Source of the DNA: Mesostigma viride
Lineage: Eukaryota > Streptophyta > Mesostigmatophyceae > Mesostigmatales > Mesostigmataceae
Reading direction: 5' to 3'
DNA: 64,000 nucleotides
Assembly: GCA_009746045.1 (NCBI GenBank)
Contig: RPFO01000154.1
Location: forward strand, 1,201,167-1,265,166
Of the stretch, positions 1 through 10,225 are shown one piece after another. Position 1 is the first letter of the stretch. Every line of letters begins with the position of its first letter. A program made the translations under genes and the position numbers. The notes below the pieces were generated by a model. The model worked only from the letters and a program-made list of their open reading frames with translations. It was not told where the DNA came from and did not search any database.

Positions 1-136
1 TTCCCTGAGCTGTTCCGAGTTTGGTGCACGGCGGTTATCCGTTCTGAATGCCATTTCCGCTCAGCTTACGCAACCACAGAAGGGCTACTGCTTGTGGGCC
101 ACTAGGTCCTTGTTATTCATCCCAGTTGGAGAACCC

Positions 137-874
137 ATGGCAAGATCGTACATCAAGCCGCACTCTTTGAAGCATTACGTCGAGGAATGTCGCCTTCGTT
201 CGTCCGCGGTAACACTAGGCAGCGTCCGGCAGACAGGGAAGCGAGTCCTTTGCGACCAGCCTCCCAAGCCGCCTGGGGCTGAAAGTCGGTTTTCGCAGAA
301 GCATCTCTTGGACTACTTCTCGCAGTGCAAGAGGCAGGCATCCAGCGACCCGTGCGACCGCGCTGCCAAGAGGAGCCGAGCCTCGCAAAATTCGGCCATC
401 AAGGGCTCGGCCATAAAGGGCTTCTCCACGCCCCGCCCAAGCACATACGCTGCCGCCCATGAGGCCCAGCAGAACCCCACCCTCTTATCGCTTCCGATGG
501 AGCTCCAGCTGCGCATCATTTGCAACCTTGGCCATCACGAGGTCGGCCCGCTGCTCCTGACCTGCAAGGCCATGCATGACGTCGTCGGCGTCGCCGCGTC
601 GATTCACTTCCGATACAAGACGCCCGAGCGGGATGTCATCCCCCCGCCCAACCGAACCAAGGTGCCCCAGGCACCTCGCCCTGTCCGACGCATCATGCGG
701 ATGATGGAGCCTATGAAGGTGGACTTCTCTTCGAGCGCCGGTGCAGGGCAGCCTACTGTGCCTGAGGGTGAAGCAGGGAGATCCGACGCGGGTCCAGCGC
801 CAGAGAGAAATACTTCTGGGGCGCCCCAGCCACACCTTCACAGCACCCGGGTGCTTGTTTTCTCAGAGTCCTAA
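137..874 (+). CDS. F-box protein resembling the plant FBS/At4g35930 group
   Basis: The reading frame encodes 245 residues. An F-box-like segment lies at about residues 117-165: LLSLPMELQLRIICNL is followed by a Leu/Cys-rich helix and then by IHFRYKTP. This last motif and the N-terminal MARSYIKPHSL resemble plant FBS-type F-box proteins, where an (R)Y-L/I-KP start and a 'HF-Y-TP' tail flank the F-box. Such proteins bind SKP1 in SCF ubiquitin ligases. The N-terminal half has two AIKGS/F repeats and basic stretches; the C-terminus is low complexity. I start at 137 because a splice-acceptor-like pyrimidine tract ending in CAG (about 115-122) lies just upstream, so the 15 extra in-frame residues from position 92 are probably 5' UTR or intron. 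The stop is TAA, followed directly by an in-frame TGA. The family assignment is by motif recall only. Confidence 0.66.
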   Translation: MARSYIKPHSLKHYVEECRLRSSAVTLGSVRQTGKRVLCDQPPKPPGAESRFSQKHLLDYFSQCKRQASSDPCDRAAKRSRASQNSAIKGSAIKGFSTPRPSTYAAAHEAQQNPTLLSLPMELQLRIICNLGHHEVGPLLLTCKAMHDVVGVAASIHFRYKTPERDVIPPPNRTKVPQAPRPVRRIMRMMEPMKVDFSSSAGAGQPTVPEGEAGRSDAGPAPERNTSGAPQPHLHSTRVLVFSES

Positions 875-987
875 TGAGTTTGCAGAGAGGCAGAATTCCT
901 GTATAGCACCAGGATGTTCAGAAATGGTCTTTGAATGTTCAGGAATGGCCCGGCCTTGGATCCCTGGCTGACCTGGCAGGAGAGACC

Positions 988-992
988 TGTAA
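988..992 (+). terminator. possible TGTAA polyadenylation signal of the F-box gene
   Basis: TGTAA lies about 115 bases past the F-box stop codon. TGTAA is the usual poly(A) signal of chlorophyte algae. A pentamer is weak evidence on its own. Confidence 0.25.
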
Positions 993-1229
993 TTATATAC
1001 TTTCTCTTTGATGTGCTGGCAAAAGCCAAAGGAATGCCACCATGAAATGAGACGTTTCGCGTCTCCCTTTAGAAACCAGGTTTTGTACAGAGCCCTGTGG
1101 GGGTGGGAGATTTATTAGCAGCCATGGTGCTGCCAGCTGGCGCGCTCGCCATGGATGCATCGAGTCAGCATCGGGAGGTCTCTATGGCAACTGCACCCAA
1201 GAAGCACTTTCCGGCTGTCTGCAGATATA

Positions 1230-1275
1230 TGAGCCACCGGCACTGAACGCAAATGGTTTTCACCTTTGCGGCGTG
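1230..1275 (+). repeat. fragment of the SINE-like repeat also found at 42.25-42.56 kb
   Basis: About 40 bases beginning CCGGCACTGAACGCAAATGG nearly match, in opposite orientation, the 3' half of the tRNA-like repeat near 42290. Only this part is present here. Confidence 0.55.
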
Positions 1276-1371
1276 CCAAATCAGAATATGAGCCACATGT
1301 GAACCCCTGACAATACTATCTCAGTATCAGTCAGGATTTGTCGTGCTTTCCGTGTCGACTTGGGTTCATAC

Positions 1372-1455
1372 GATGGCTGATACTATAACCGCATCGGCAG
1401 ATGGCTGATACTATAACCGCATCGGCAGATGGCTGATACTATAACCGCATCGGCA
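1372..1455 (+). repeat. three perfect 28-bp tandem repeats
   Basis: The unit starts GATGGCTGATACTATAACCG and occurs three times without a mismatch (1372, 1400, 1428). The surrounding 1456-1996 stretch has only short frames and no recognisable gene. Confidence 0.95.
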
Positions 1456-1996
1456 GATGAGCCCCCTGACTAATGCAGTACACTTGTGGGGAAGTGATCG
1501 AGTGTCCTGTGAAAGAAAAGTAGCCTAACTAAACATTAATTAAACAAAATTAATTGGGTGTATATGTATGCTCCTTGTCATGCTACTGGTGTTGTTGTTT
1601 GTGTGAACGTGCATTTGAGAGACCCACAGCAGTGGCAGAAGCTTGCATGGGTGTGGCTCATTGCATGTGTGGCTCGTTGCGCATGTGTATTAGGAGCAGC
1701 TTGCGATCCTGTGGCACTGACGGATCCGTCAGCGATCCGGCAAGCAGGATATCTGAATCCGTCTGCATAGTTGGCCAGCCAGTGCCGTTTGAGCATATAG
1801 GCATGATCAGAATATAGGCATGGCAGGCACATGGCCAGCCTTGAAAATCCTCTATTGGATCGATGCTGGCGCATGCATGCATTTGACGCGGCCATCCCTG
1901 GGTCAGTGTGCTACAGCCACTTGGATTGAGTGCACTGTGTTCCATGGTCATGCAGGTAATTCTCGTTCAGTGCTAATAATTAATTAATAAATATTA

Positions 1997-2180
1997 AGAA
2001 CATAGCTCCATGGGGAGCATATGTAACACATATCCCTGAGAAGGGGCATGCATGTATGGGTTTTTAGTACAGTCTGGGCTACAACCTGCACGGGGAGGAT
2101 GTGAACTGCCACCTGCTCGGGGTGGACAATGTGCACAGGTCTGCACCACCATGATGGACCATGCATCCCGATCATGCTCG
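1997..2180 (-). repeat. old 3'-UTR copy of ORF1-only LINE family B
   Basis: The stretch begins at a TTAATTAATAA tract and continues with a degraded CTCC...GGAG hairpin and the 'cacatatccctgagaagggg' block shared with copies at 33.8, 36.1, 39.8 and 41.6 kb. On the minus strand this is the 3' end of a LINE-like element. Confidence 0.6.
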
Positions 2181-2265
2181 CACTGACGGTGCGACCTGGG
2201 GAGATGGCCTAAAAGAAGGCCTGCATGACATGGGGTGGAGGATGATTATGGCTTGGCTATAGCTG

Positions 2266-3330
2266 GTGCTTAACGTGAAAGAGCACGGCGGGGTTAGACC
2301 TGGTTACCGCCTTGCCGACCTGATTTATGCGGATGATACCACCCTCATCGAGAGTCCCGAGCACATTCAGACCTGGCTGGACTGCCTGGGCCTGGAGGCG
2401 CGGGCGGTGGGGTTGGAGATTAGTGTCAAAACCGAGGCGATGGTGATTGGGGCCTCCAGTAAACCACCGCTGCCGCGCCTGCTCGACGGGACGGAGGTCC
2501 CGTTCCGCGACCGCTTCAAGCTGTTGGGGAGCTGGCTTCCTGACACCGCCGACGATGTGGACACCCGCATCGGCCTTGCCTGGGCCAAGCTCCGTTCGCT
2601 CACACCCTACTGGCGCTCGAAGGGCCTGAGCGGGCACCGCAAGCGCATGCTCTTCAAGGTCCTCGTCCTCACGGTGCTCACGTATGGCGCCGAGGCGTGG
2701 ACCCTCCCACCCAAGCTGGCAGCTCGGCTAGACGGCACGGTTTACAGGATGCTCCGACAGGTCCTTAATGTAGGTTTTTCCGAGCGTCCGTCATCAGAAT
2801 CTTTGTATCATGGCATGCCTCGTGTTTCGGACGAGATTAGGCAGCGTAGGATAGCATTTGTAGGACACCTTGCCCGCACCAGCCAGGTCGACACCACCCT
2901 CGGTCTGGCCGGCCCCCAGCGGCTTGGCCAGCCAGGGCGGCACATTCTGACCTGGCCTGGCCCAGAGGACATTCCCAAACGGGTAGGGAAACCTGTCACG
3001 AACTACGTTCAGATGTTGCTGGACGACCTAGTGGTCCCAGCCCAGTTTGAGCACCGCATCCACTCTCTCTCCCGTCTTTGGACTGTCATGCAGGACAAGA
3101 CGCGGTGGAAGAAGATTGTCAAGGCGCACACGCCCGACCCTGTGGGCAAGCCACCTCCCCCAAGCGGAGGCGGCGTTTTGATGAGTAGCGTAGTTAGGTT
3201 TTTCTAGATAGCTTAGAGTTAGTATAGTTCGATCACGCGGCTTCCTCCACCCCATCCATCATGGAATATGTGCTACATGACCTCCCCACGGCGGCATGTT
3301 ATAATTTAATTTAATTTTTTTAATAGCTGG
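2266..3330 (+). pseudogene. 5'-truncated LINE: C-terminal half of reverse transcriptase plus 3' tail
   Basis: An open frame at 2266-3207 (313 aa) begins inside the palm domain. YADDTTLIES near residue 23 is the catalytic YxDD motif, followed by thumb/C-terminal hallmarks of non-LTR retrotransposons: LTYGAEAWTL, LRQVLNVGF, RQRRIAFVGHLAR and a basic WKKIVKAH tail. The fingers and N-terminal endonuclease are missing, as expected of 5' truncation during target-primed reverse transcription. The 3' UTR ends with the block GTGCTACATGACCTCC and an AATTT-rich tail at about 3300-3325. It is a dead copy with an intact partial ORF. Related pieces lie at 3331, 5656, 32880 and 38343. Confidence 0.9.
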
Positions 3331-3700
3331 TGCATGGCATCTCAGCAAACTACTGGCACTCGAAGGGCCTGGGCGAGCACCGCAAGCGAATGCTCTTCAA
3401 GGTCCTCGTCCTCACGGTGCTTATATGTATGGCGCCAAGGCATGGACGCTCACGGACACACTGGCTGCCAAGCTAGACGGCACGGTTTACAGGATGCTTC
3501 GACAGGTCCTGAATGTAGGGTTCAGTTCCACGCATAGGTCATTAGAGTCTTTGTATCAGGGTATGCCTCGCATTTCGGACCAGATTAGGCAGCGTAGGAC
3601 ATCTTGCTCGCACCAGTCAGGTAGCTACCGCCCTTGGTCTGGCCAGCCCCCAGCGGCTTGGCCAACCAGGGCGGCTTTTTTCAGACGCACACGCCAGTAT
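3331..3700 (+). mobile_element. second, more degraded LINE reverse transcriptase fragment
   Basis: This sequence repeats the segment equivalent to 2610-2945 of the preceding copy (GLGEHRKRMLFKVLVLTVL, then LDGTVYRMLRQVLNVGF, then YQGMPRISDQIRQRR) with frameshifts. It starts immediately after the tail of the upstream copy, so two truncated copies lie head to tail. It ends near the 'ccaaccagggcggc' block; 3700-3930 shows nothing recognisable. Confidence 0.82.
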
Positions 3701-3929
3701 AATCGGACATCGGTTACGGCTGAAACGCAGTATTGCCAAAGTTACTCACGTGACAAGCAGCTATGACGACCCCAAAAGCAAAGGCGGGGTTTCGGGAAAA
3801 GGAGCTTTCCGGCTCCCAGCCCAACCCACTCGCCATCGTCCTCAGGTTAATTGTTAAACCCTAAAAGTTGCCCAGCAGCCTGGGCTCGCCAACCCATCGC
3901 CAGCTAATTAACCCATCGCCAAGCGCCTC

Positions 3930-5655
3930 GCCTGAGCCCAAGAAACCATGCCACGACCGCCACAAATGGAGCCAATTCTAATTGCCCGGCGACAGAATGT
4001 TCTCCCTCCTCGAGTGGCAGGGGCTGTCGCCGCAGGAGGTCGCCGAGGTCCTCCAGTTCCTCGCACAGGAACGGAAGCTCTACGTGCCCCAGAACCTTGG
4101 GGGGGGCAGCTATCGACTACCGCGACACGTCCTGGCTCTACACTGATGAAGAACCACGCCAACGCCTGTTTATCTTGACCAGCCACTACCAGCGCAGCCT
4201 CGGCGACCTCAGCAGAGCGCTCAGCGCCCCCGCCCCCACACAGCCGGCAGCCCCCTCGGCTCCCTCCCTCTGCAAGGATGACATCCGCGCAGTGCTGGAG
4301 GATCACGTGACCTGGCCGCTGGCCGAGAAGATGACATCGCTGAACACCACGCTCAACACGGTCAAGGCCGTCTCCTTAATGTGGAAACCCGTGTCGTCCA
4401 CAAGCCACAACCCCAGTTCATGGCGCTACACACCGCGGCGCAGGCTTCGGACACGCACGCTGCACTTGTCTCTCGCCGGTAGAGGGCAAGTGCGCGGCGT
4501 GCTCATGAAGAAGCTTGAATTAAGCCATCACCGCACACACCGAGGCCCTGGCCACACAGGTCCCAAAGATAGCGGAGCAGACGGCCACCATTGCATCCCA
4601 GCCATGCACCCCGGCAGGATGCTGGTGACCTCCCGCCGCTCTCCTATCTATGTGGACCTGCTGCCGTTAGCGACCCGACCTCAACCACCGACGCCATCGC
4701 CACGGGCTTGAAGCTCCAGGAGCTGGAGGACCACCGCCAGGCCCAGCAACGGGAGGTCACCGACCGCGCTCGCCGCGAGTGCCGAGTGGTGCTTCGTCGC
4801 TGCCCCCAGAAGCCAGGTGAGACGTCAACCTCAGTCCCTTGCTGACGAGCTCAAGAACCAGCTTCTTACCCTCATGGGCCTGGTAGTTGAGGTAGAACTG
4901 CATGCGTGGGTGCCACCGCCTTCCCCACTCACGGGACAAGGCGGCTCCCCCACCAGTCCTGCTCACCTTCCCCTCCCCTAGCTGAGGATAAGCAGCGGTT
5001 CCTCTCTCGTCGCAAGAGGTTGCACGACCAGTCGACCACACCTGGACGCTGGACGACGACCTCACCCCCGCTCAGCAACAGCAGCGACGCGACCTGTGGC
5101 CAGAATACCTCCGCCACAAGCAGGACCCCTGAGAAGCCCAAGGTGTACTGGAGGGGCGGGGACCTGATGATCAACTGCACAATATGTGGACGCCCCCAGC
5201 GGGCTAGAATAGCAATTATATTAATAGCCCTAGCTTGTATCCATTGGTTGGTAGTCACTGCCGCTAAGGCAGCCATGCTTAGAATGTTTGCCTAGCTGTG
5301 CCAACATACCTAGTCACGTGCCGCTAACGTTCGCACGGAACACAACCAGCCATAGCCTTAGCATAGTCCTAGTACAGCCATGCTACGCCCTGGCTATGAT
5401 CAGATTACTTGCTCACACTCCCGTGTTATGCCATGCTCACACAGTGGGTCTTGTTGCACCTAAAGATTGCCGGATCGTTAGCGTGTCCGTTTAGCTAGCG
5501 TGCCCGAGTGCAGCTGTACGTGCAGCATGCCTTAGGCATGAAGGAGACTGGGGGTCTCTGCCCTTTCTCCTGTTGTGCACACACAGGTCATGCAGGGGCC
5601 GGCAGCAGGGCCCAAGTTTCGGTGCTCCGTGACTCCCCAACGGGAGCACGTGTTT
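3930..5655 (+). mobile_element. ORF1-only LINE-like element, family A
   Basis: An ORF1 start ATGTTCTCCCTCCTCGAGTGG-type reading begins at 3997 (MFSLLEWQGLSPQEVAEVL) and is broken by frameshifts. The C-terminal part at about 4980-5200 carries the ORF1 block: basic linker, FTLDDD-like/LTPAQQQQRRDLWPEYL-like residues in broken frames, then KPKVYWRGGDLMIN. This resembles the nucleic-acid-binding C-terminal domain of L1-type ORF1p. Directly after it the sequence runs into a 3' UTR of roughly 400 bases, then the hairpin block GTGCTCCGTGACTCCCCAAC at about 5622 and TTTAATTAA. No endonuclease or reverse transcriptase lies between ORF1 and the 3' UTR. The same junction recurs on the minus strand at 40331-41220. 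Confidence 0.75.
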
Positions 5656-5755
5656 AATTAAGGCGGCACATCCTGACCTGGCCTGGCCCCAAGGACATTC
5701 CTAGCAAGCTCCTCCGGATCCACCCGGTAGCTAGTCTATGGTCCGCCATCTGCAT
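5656..5755 (+). repeat. LINE reverse transcriptase C-terminal fragment
   Basis: The piece starting GGCGGCACATCCTGACCTGG matches the region equivalent to 2935-3080 of the LINE at 2.3 kb, including the PGPxDIP-like coding block, and is cut off after about 100 bases. Confidence 0.65.
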
Positions 5756-7825
5756 GCGAGCAAATAATAATGTGCGCGTACGTTGCAAGGTTGCGAGGGC
5801 CAAGTTGCGAGGGCCAATTAAGGATCATGCCCGCTGCTGGGTCAATAGGGGATCGAGAACGAAAATGGGAGATGGGGGTGCATGGATGCAGCGGAAGACG
5901 GGGGTGGGGATCATTGGAACGGAGGGATTCAAGGGAGATGGATGGATGGGATAGTGCTTTTCATCGCATGGAGCTTGTCCTGCAGGCGAAGGATGCAAGC
6001 CTGCCGCCTGCTCAGGGTATATTCGGGGATGATTGCGCAACGCCAGCGTAGATAATCTATAGCGATGATGCGTTGTGTGCTGCGAATCTGACTGCTGCTG
6101 AGAGCTGTCGTTCTAGCCCGAATACCGGCACCACCATATATGTGTATCACTCGACTAGGGCGAGGCATGGGGGTGGAACGGGTGGGACGTACTTTTTAGA
6201 GGCTGTCCCCGAAGCCTGTTAGCCGCGAGCCGACAAGTAGGGTTGTCTACAGGTCTATTATACTACTGGAACCACTGACCAGGAGCAGCACGCTGCTTAC
6301 GAGACTCCACACGAGACTAGCTCTGCACCCGTGGTGTTAATCTCAACACCGTCAAAGATTATGGCTCCAAAGGTGCCATTCTGGAGCAGACGCACCTCAG
6401 TTCACGCGCTTACCGGGTGTCTGCTCCTTCCGACCCTGTTGGACGCGCCGGGGCTGTTCCATGCACACCTCGCTCCTCGCCTTCCATTGGGCAGGCGCGT
6501 GTAGTCCTCGTCGAGGCTGAAGCGGGTGTTCTTGAGCAGACGTGCTCCAAGCAAAAGTCGTTTATTATCGTGCATGGATGCCATGCATGGTGACGACGAC
6601 CAAGCCCAGCGGGCCCTGGGCCGGCAGCCGAATATGGCTCGTTCAATATAACAACGCCGGTTGCTGACGGTTCACACCCAGGAACTCCGGGCCGCGCAGC
6701 TCCTCGCGGCCAGTGTGCTTGCAGTCTCGTTTGCTTTTGTGTGCTCGCCAACCTGAAAGTTCTTGATGACGATGTTGCATTGTCTCTGTTGCACCACATT
6801 CTGCGACTACAGCATGCAGCGGTATAGCAGCAGACTTTCAGTGCAGCCTGCTGAACAATGTCGGTCAGGTTCTTGCATGCATGCTGGTACCTAACGTCTG
6901 CGAACGAGGTTAGTTTGGTGGGGGCAGCCAGGGCTGTCTTCAGCTGCAGTGCTCAATGAGGCCGTCGTAGCAGCAGTCTGACGCCTCCGCCATGGCCTTC
7001 ATGTTGCCCTGCACCTGAAACATAAGAGACTGCGTTAACTAGGCTCTGCAACAGCACGGCCTCAACTGGTAGCATCGTCCGCGGGGGCTGGCCTGGCAAT
7101 GGCCGGCGCCGGCAGCTCGACGAGTTCTGACAGGGCAGCACGAAATAAGACAGGCAAGTCGGCAATCTTCAGGCTCCACTTAGACCATTCATCCGAAGCA
7201 GTCCTCATAGCCCGGCCGCTGCGAGGGTGGCGAATCGGTGCGTCGTGTTCAGTTACGGAGCTTCAGCACGGCTGCGTCGATCGCTGAGGGCGAGTAAGGC
7301 AGCGATGTCGGCCAGGCTCAAACGCTGTCCTGCGGCGTGTAGATGGATGCAGCAGGAATGGTGTCCGGCACTGAGGCCTTCGAATGGGTTCAATCCTAAG
7401 GATTCAACCGCCATTGGGGCTGCTTAATTCCGAAGTCTTGGGTCGCTTGTGAGTGTCGTTCTCGGCGGCGAGTATGTCGTTGGCAATTTTGTTTTCGGAA
7501 AATTTGGCATCAAGAGATTCTGCGACAGGAGCTGAAGACGATGCGGGGGCCTCCATATCTACCGCCTCAATAGCACCTAGACGATGTCAGGGGGCGCAGG
7601 CGCTTTGATCACGTGTGGCCGGATGCCGCCATATCGTGTTGAAAAATAGCGATATCTGCCATGGGCAGGCCGATGTCGATAGCATGCGAAATCGGGGGCG
7701 GCAGCTGCAAGAAGTTAGATCAGCGTGTTCGTCATCAAAAGGCGAGTCGAATGCAATTAACCCGACCAAGTTTCATGCCCGGAGTCAAAAGTTATGAGCA
7801 TTCTCGGCAGCCATAGCTCGATGCT
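5756..7825. other. about 2.1 kb with no recognisable gene
   Basis: Only short overlapping frames on both strands, none with a motif or clear splice signals that I could join. Composition is mixed with no tandem repeat. It is probably old, degraded repeat sequence or intergenic DNA. Confidence 0.5.
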
Positions 7826-7866
7826 ACATGATCTCCCAACGGAGTCATGTTATAATTTATTTTTTA
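7826..7866 (+). repeat. 3'-terminal hairpin and A/T tail of an RT-type LINE
   Basis: ATGCTACATGATCTCCCAAC continues to GGAGTCATGTTATAATTTAT. CATGA(T)CTCC pairs with GGAGTCATG around a CAAC loop, and an AT-rich tail follows. This is the same end found at 3276, 34300 and 38345. Confidence 0.7.
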
Positions 7867-8164
7867 TATTTTTTTCATAGCTCGATGCACCGTAAACCAT
7901 CCCATATGCATGGGCAAAGCATGACTCAATCTCTACAGCTATTGCATGGGCGGGTGTGGGCCCATCACGTAGGCATACATGGCCACGTCGCTAAGCTTTT
8001 CTAGTCTACACTACTGCTATATATTAAAAATATAATTACTTACAGCAGAGTGAAATCACTCAAACCAAAGCAAACGCCCAGCTATAAACCTATATACAGA
8101 GCCATGTCAAAGCTCTATACTACGAAGTACGATAAGACCAATGGAAACGCCTAACGGGAGGAAC

Positions 8165-9010
8165 CTAATAGCCCTGCTGCACCGCAAAATCAGCCCGCGT
8201 ACGGCGGAGCATGATGTCCGCCATGGCCCGAGTCAGCGCCACCGACAAGCGCTGACGCCAATATGACGTCCAGGTCCGCGCCGACCATGGGGCCCGCTGG
8301 CCCTCCAGGTCCAGCCGGTCCTCCCGGAGCCGGCAACACTCCTTGAAGAAGGCGGAGGTCAGGGGCCCCATGGCCCCAAACTCCTCCAGGACAAAGGGCA
8401 CTGGACACGATGGTGCCCGACGTCGCCGTAGGCCAGGAGCTTGGCCCGCTCCGCCCGGTCCGCCGTGTAACCTGCCGTGAGGGAGGCCCCAGCCACGTGG
8501 CTAAGAGCCAAGGGCCGCGCCACCGAAACGTCAATAAGCAGATGCCGGCCACCCCCTCAAAGTCCAGCACCACGATGTCAGGCCGGTGGTTGGGGGAATA
8601 GAAGGCAGCGCCATCCGCATCCTCGGACCGGATGTTCGCGTGGGGGAAAACCGACCGAATCATGGCGAGCACCACCGTCAGGAGGACAGTGTGCAAATAC
8701 AAATACCAATTCTGATTCTGTTGGCCCCCCATGCAGGCAAGGTAGTGAGTCCCCGTGGGATCCAGCGGCTGCCCACAGCTACCACAAGGCCGCCCGGCCG
8801 GAACAAGAGGCTGCGGGGCAAATAGCTGGTGCCGGAGCGCCACCGAGTAGTGGCTGGGAGCCAAGGCGAATGGGGGGGCCATGGGAAGAGCACGAAGGTA
8901 CGCCGAGCCCACACTCCGCAAGGAAAGCGAGAACAGCCACGCACGTCCCTGGGCGTTGAGGTCCGCGAAAAGAGCAATCCAATCAGCCGTGTGCAGAATA
9001 CCCGCGTAGG
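8165..9010 (-). pseudogene. C-terminal region of a LINE-like retroelement with zinc knuckle and PD-(D/E)xK-like segment
   Basis: On the minus strand a coding stretch runs from about 9005 to 8165 with one frame change near 8400-8460. It shows SVGSAYLRALPM, then a Cys/His cluster CGSCGQPLDPTGTHYLAC (C-x2-C-x8-H-x3-C), then RPDIVVLDFEG followed by CLLTFRWRGPW. This order, zinc knuckle then an 'RPD...D' block, is that of C-terminal restriction-endonuclease-like domains of some non-LTR elements and related algal retroelements. The final 78 residues (WTSYWRQRLSVALTRAMADI) continue in another frame, so this copy is broken. The N-terminal RT is absent. Confidence 0.65.
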
Positions 9011-9109
9011 TTTTCTGGTGTTTATCGATGACGCGAGCAGGGAATGCGGCGGGAGATTGAACGGAGGCGACCGAGGGAGTGCCGCGAGGGAGGTGGCGCT
9101 GTACCTACT

Positions 9110-9480
9110 GCTATATATAGTAGTCCCTAGGCTGCTGGGGTGGCTCAGTGGGGTGGCTGAGGCGGCAGGGGTCCCCTGCCAGGGCTTGTGCGCGACGTAG
9201 ATGTCCGCCCCCCTCCAGTAGACCGGCTTCTTCCCTGCCGTCTGCCGGAGCTAGCTAGCTGGAGGTAGGTCGGCCATAGATCCCGTCACCGTTGTTGCGG
9301 GCGTCAAGGTCAAGTCGTCATCCCTAGCGTGTTGGAGGTCCCGGCCCCCCAGGCCGCTTGCGACGCTTGAGGAACTCTGGATCTTATCCGCCATGGTGTC
9401 AAAGGTGAGGAGCAATGGGGAGGGGCCAGACTTACCCCGCAAGCGGGGTTCAAGGCGGGTCATCCCCGGCGGCTAGTGCT
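9110..9480 (-). mobile_element. LINE ORF1 C-terminal fragment
   Basis: Minus-strand reading shows PRLRGKSGPSPLLLTFDTMADKI and a later DDDLTL block, matching the ORF1 C-terminal domain of the copies at 37 and 41 kb (APPLLLIFESPADKISFL, DDxLTxAQQQ). It lies upstream, on the minus strand, of the fragment at 8165-9010. Confidence 0.6.
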
Positions 9481-9559
9481 CTCTCTCTCTCTACCCTACC
9501 AAGTAGAATCCCTAGCCCTAGCTAGCGCCCTAGGTACCCTCCCTCACATGTCAAGCATG

Positions 9560-10225
9560 CAGACAACCTAGCGCAGGCAAGAAATTGGAAGTGATCCGGA
9601 CCATGGTAGCTTGATGAGCCTGCCGTCATCTTGTCCGCGTGTTCGAGTCGTTCATGATGATGAATATGAATGGTGATGGAAATGGGTAGCCTTGTGCATT
9701 GAAATCATGGCTGGCCTACGTGTAGAGCTAGTAGATGACCTAGACGGTGGGGCCGGAAACAGCTTGCTTGATCAGGGCGCGTGTGTTTCGAGCCTAACTG
9801 GCCGGAAGTGTCTAGTGGTGAGCACCATTGCTGCGATCGCTCTCCCACCATTTACGAGGAAATACCCGCAAATGGAAAACCACTGAAAATGTCTAGCTAG
9901 TCAGTCATTACGTTAGCCATGCCATGATTCCAAACGTCCAAGACTGACTGCACACGGTGCGAAGGCAAAAATCCGGAGGACAGCACTTTCAAATGTGCGG
10001 CAGGAACCAAAAGCCCGCGTATGCCAGAAAACATCGGGTTGCTGCAGCGACGCGACGATGTGGACAACGAATCCAATGCTAAGCTTGGAACGGCCCCAAT
10101 TAAGGAGATCTGGCATCACAAGGTTCAGATGTGCGGAGATACTACGCGATCCAGCCGGTCCACGACCTGTTTGTAGAGCTTACAAGTGCCAAGGGGCAGC
10201 ACCAAACAGATGTGGGTGACATGTA
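9560..10225 (-). mobile_element. 3' end of an unclassified retroelement, first copy
   Basis: About 650 bases are close to identical to 25583-26240, apart from short indels. In the second copy the upstream edge on the minus strand is continuous with a reverse transcriptase frame, so this is the RT C-terminus plus 3' UTR of that element, truncated here near 10225. Confidence 0.75.
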